Positions 63,772 through 64,000 of a stretch of DNA of 64,000 bases are shown here, one piece after another. The notes beneath the pieces were generated by a model that saw nothing but the letters and a program-made list of their open reading frames with translations, made no database searches and was not told the DNA's origin. A program made the position numbers and the translations under genes. Positions within the stretch are counted from its first letter, which is position 1. Each line of letters opens with the position of its first letter. Source of the DNA: Curtanaerobium respiraculi (GTDB lineage Bacteria > Actinomycetota > Coriobacteriia > Coriobacteriales > Eggerthellaceae); assembly GCF_024609215.1 (NCBI RefSeq), contig NZ_JANIPD030000003.1, positions 1 to 64,000 on the forward strand. Direction: 5' to 3'.

Positions 63772-63906
63772 GGCGCTATCGTGGCCGAAAATGCTCCAGT
63801 GAAGGAAACCTGCATCCAGGCGGCGTGCTTCTTCCTCCCGTTCTTCGAAGCGGGGGAGTGGCGCACCAGGGATAAGTCTCCCTGGAAGAAGCTGAGGAAG
63901 CGGCAG

Positions 63907-64000
63907 ATGAATGCGAGGGAGATCCGCAAACTGGCCGAATACACCGGCAATCGCATCGCGCGGTGCGCCGAGGTCATGGAATTCCTTCAAGCCATTCACG
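63907..64000 (+). CDS. unknown protein, truncated by the window end
   Basis: A frame starting at the ATG at 63907 (6 bases after GAGGAAG) reads MNAREIRKLAEYTGNRIARC and continues past the window. The same frame is open back to a GTG at 63781, directly after the YeiH-type gene, but that segment contains a CCAGGGA/TCCCTGG hairpin and looks less protein-like. I do not recognise the family. Confidence 0.5.
   Translation, partial: MNAREIRKLAEYTGNRIARCAEVMEFLQAIH

Noticed and set aside
1-64000. CRISPR arrays, rRNA and tRNA genes
   Set aside because: No regularly spaced 25-40 base repeats with unique spacers and no conserved RNA gene sequences were seen on either strand.

Overview
The window is GC-rich chromosomal DNA from a member of the Eggerthellaceae (Coriobacteriia; relatives of Eggerthella, Gordonibacter, Slackia). 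This placement is inferred from content: many Tat-exported molybdopterin oxidoreductases of the DMSO reductase family, each with its own four-cluster ferredoxin subunit, NrfD/DmsC membrane anchor and TorD chaperone; LuxR regulators with about twelve membrane segments fused to a C-terminal helix-turn-helix; YtrA-type GntR regulators; and dense toxin-antitoxin loci. No rRNA, tRNA or CRISPR array was seen.

Layout. 1-4.6 kb: two half-ABC exporters and a convergent AraC regulator. 4.6-6.5 kb: a gene graveyard with a DUF4143 ATPase remnant and two broken AlbA-type ATP-binding genes; one carries a 154-bp inverted-repeat element whose removal with one CTAG copy restores the frame. 6.7-10.6 kb: a PurF homologue without the glutaminase cysteine, Tag glycosylase, a YefM/YoeB pair and a TetR regulator. 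10.9-15.1 kb: oxidoreductase operon 1. 15.5-18.2 kb: a GH30 glycosidase, TlpA and CcdA. 18.2-19.2 kb: repeat-rich non-coding DNA. 19.2-30.4 kb: oxidoreductase operon 2 between two inverted copies of an NrfD-GntR-SPFH triad. One 265-bp repeat lies outside the left triad, and a second direct copy lies between operon 2 and the right triad. 30.4-38.9 kb: a Phd/ParE pair, operon 3 (mostly low-GC DNA inside GC-rich flanks), a DUF4143 ATPase, TorD, a short alkyltransferase and another Phd/ParE pair. 39.0-41.9 kb: HepT/MntA, a small membrane protein and a MocR regulator. 42.0-46.3 kb: operon 4. 46.9-51.7 kb: operon 5 on the minus strand. 52.1-55.9 kb: a radical SAM protein, an orphan DmsC and a LuxR regulator. 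56-64 kb: cupin, TSCPD protein, an MFS transporter with CBS domains, a MsrAB lipoprotein, a second LuxR regulator, a YeiH-type exporter and a gene cut by the window end.

How the parts fit. The five oxidoreductases are exported folded with molybdopterin cofactor; TorD proteins guard their assembly, ferredoxins carry electrons, and anchors connect them to the menaquinone pool. This is the machinery of an anaerobe that respires many alternative acceptors. The residue in the molybdenum-ligand region differs between operons (serine-like in 2 and 5, cysteine-like in 4, an Asp-containing motif in 1 and 3), so their substrates probably differ; none can be named from sequence. The strongest candidate for an undescribed system is the duplicated NrfD-GntR-SPFH triad, followed by the radical SAM-DmsC-LuxR cluster.
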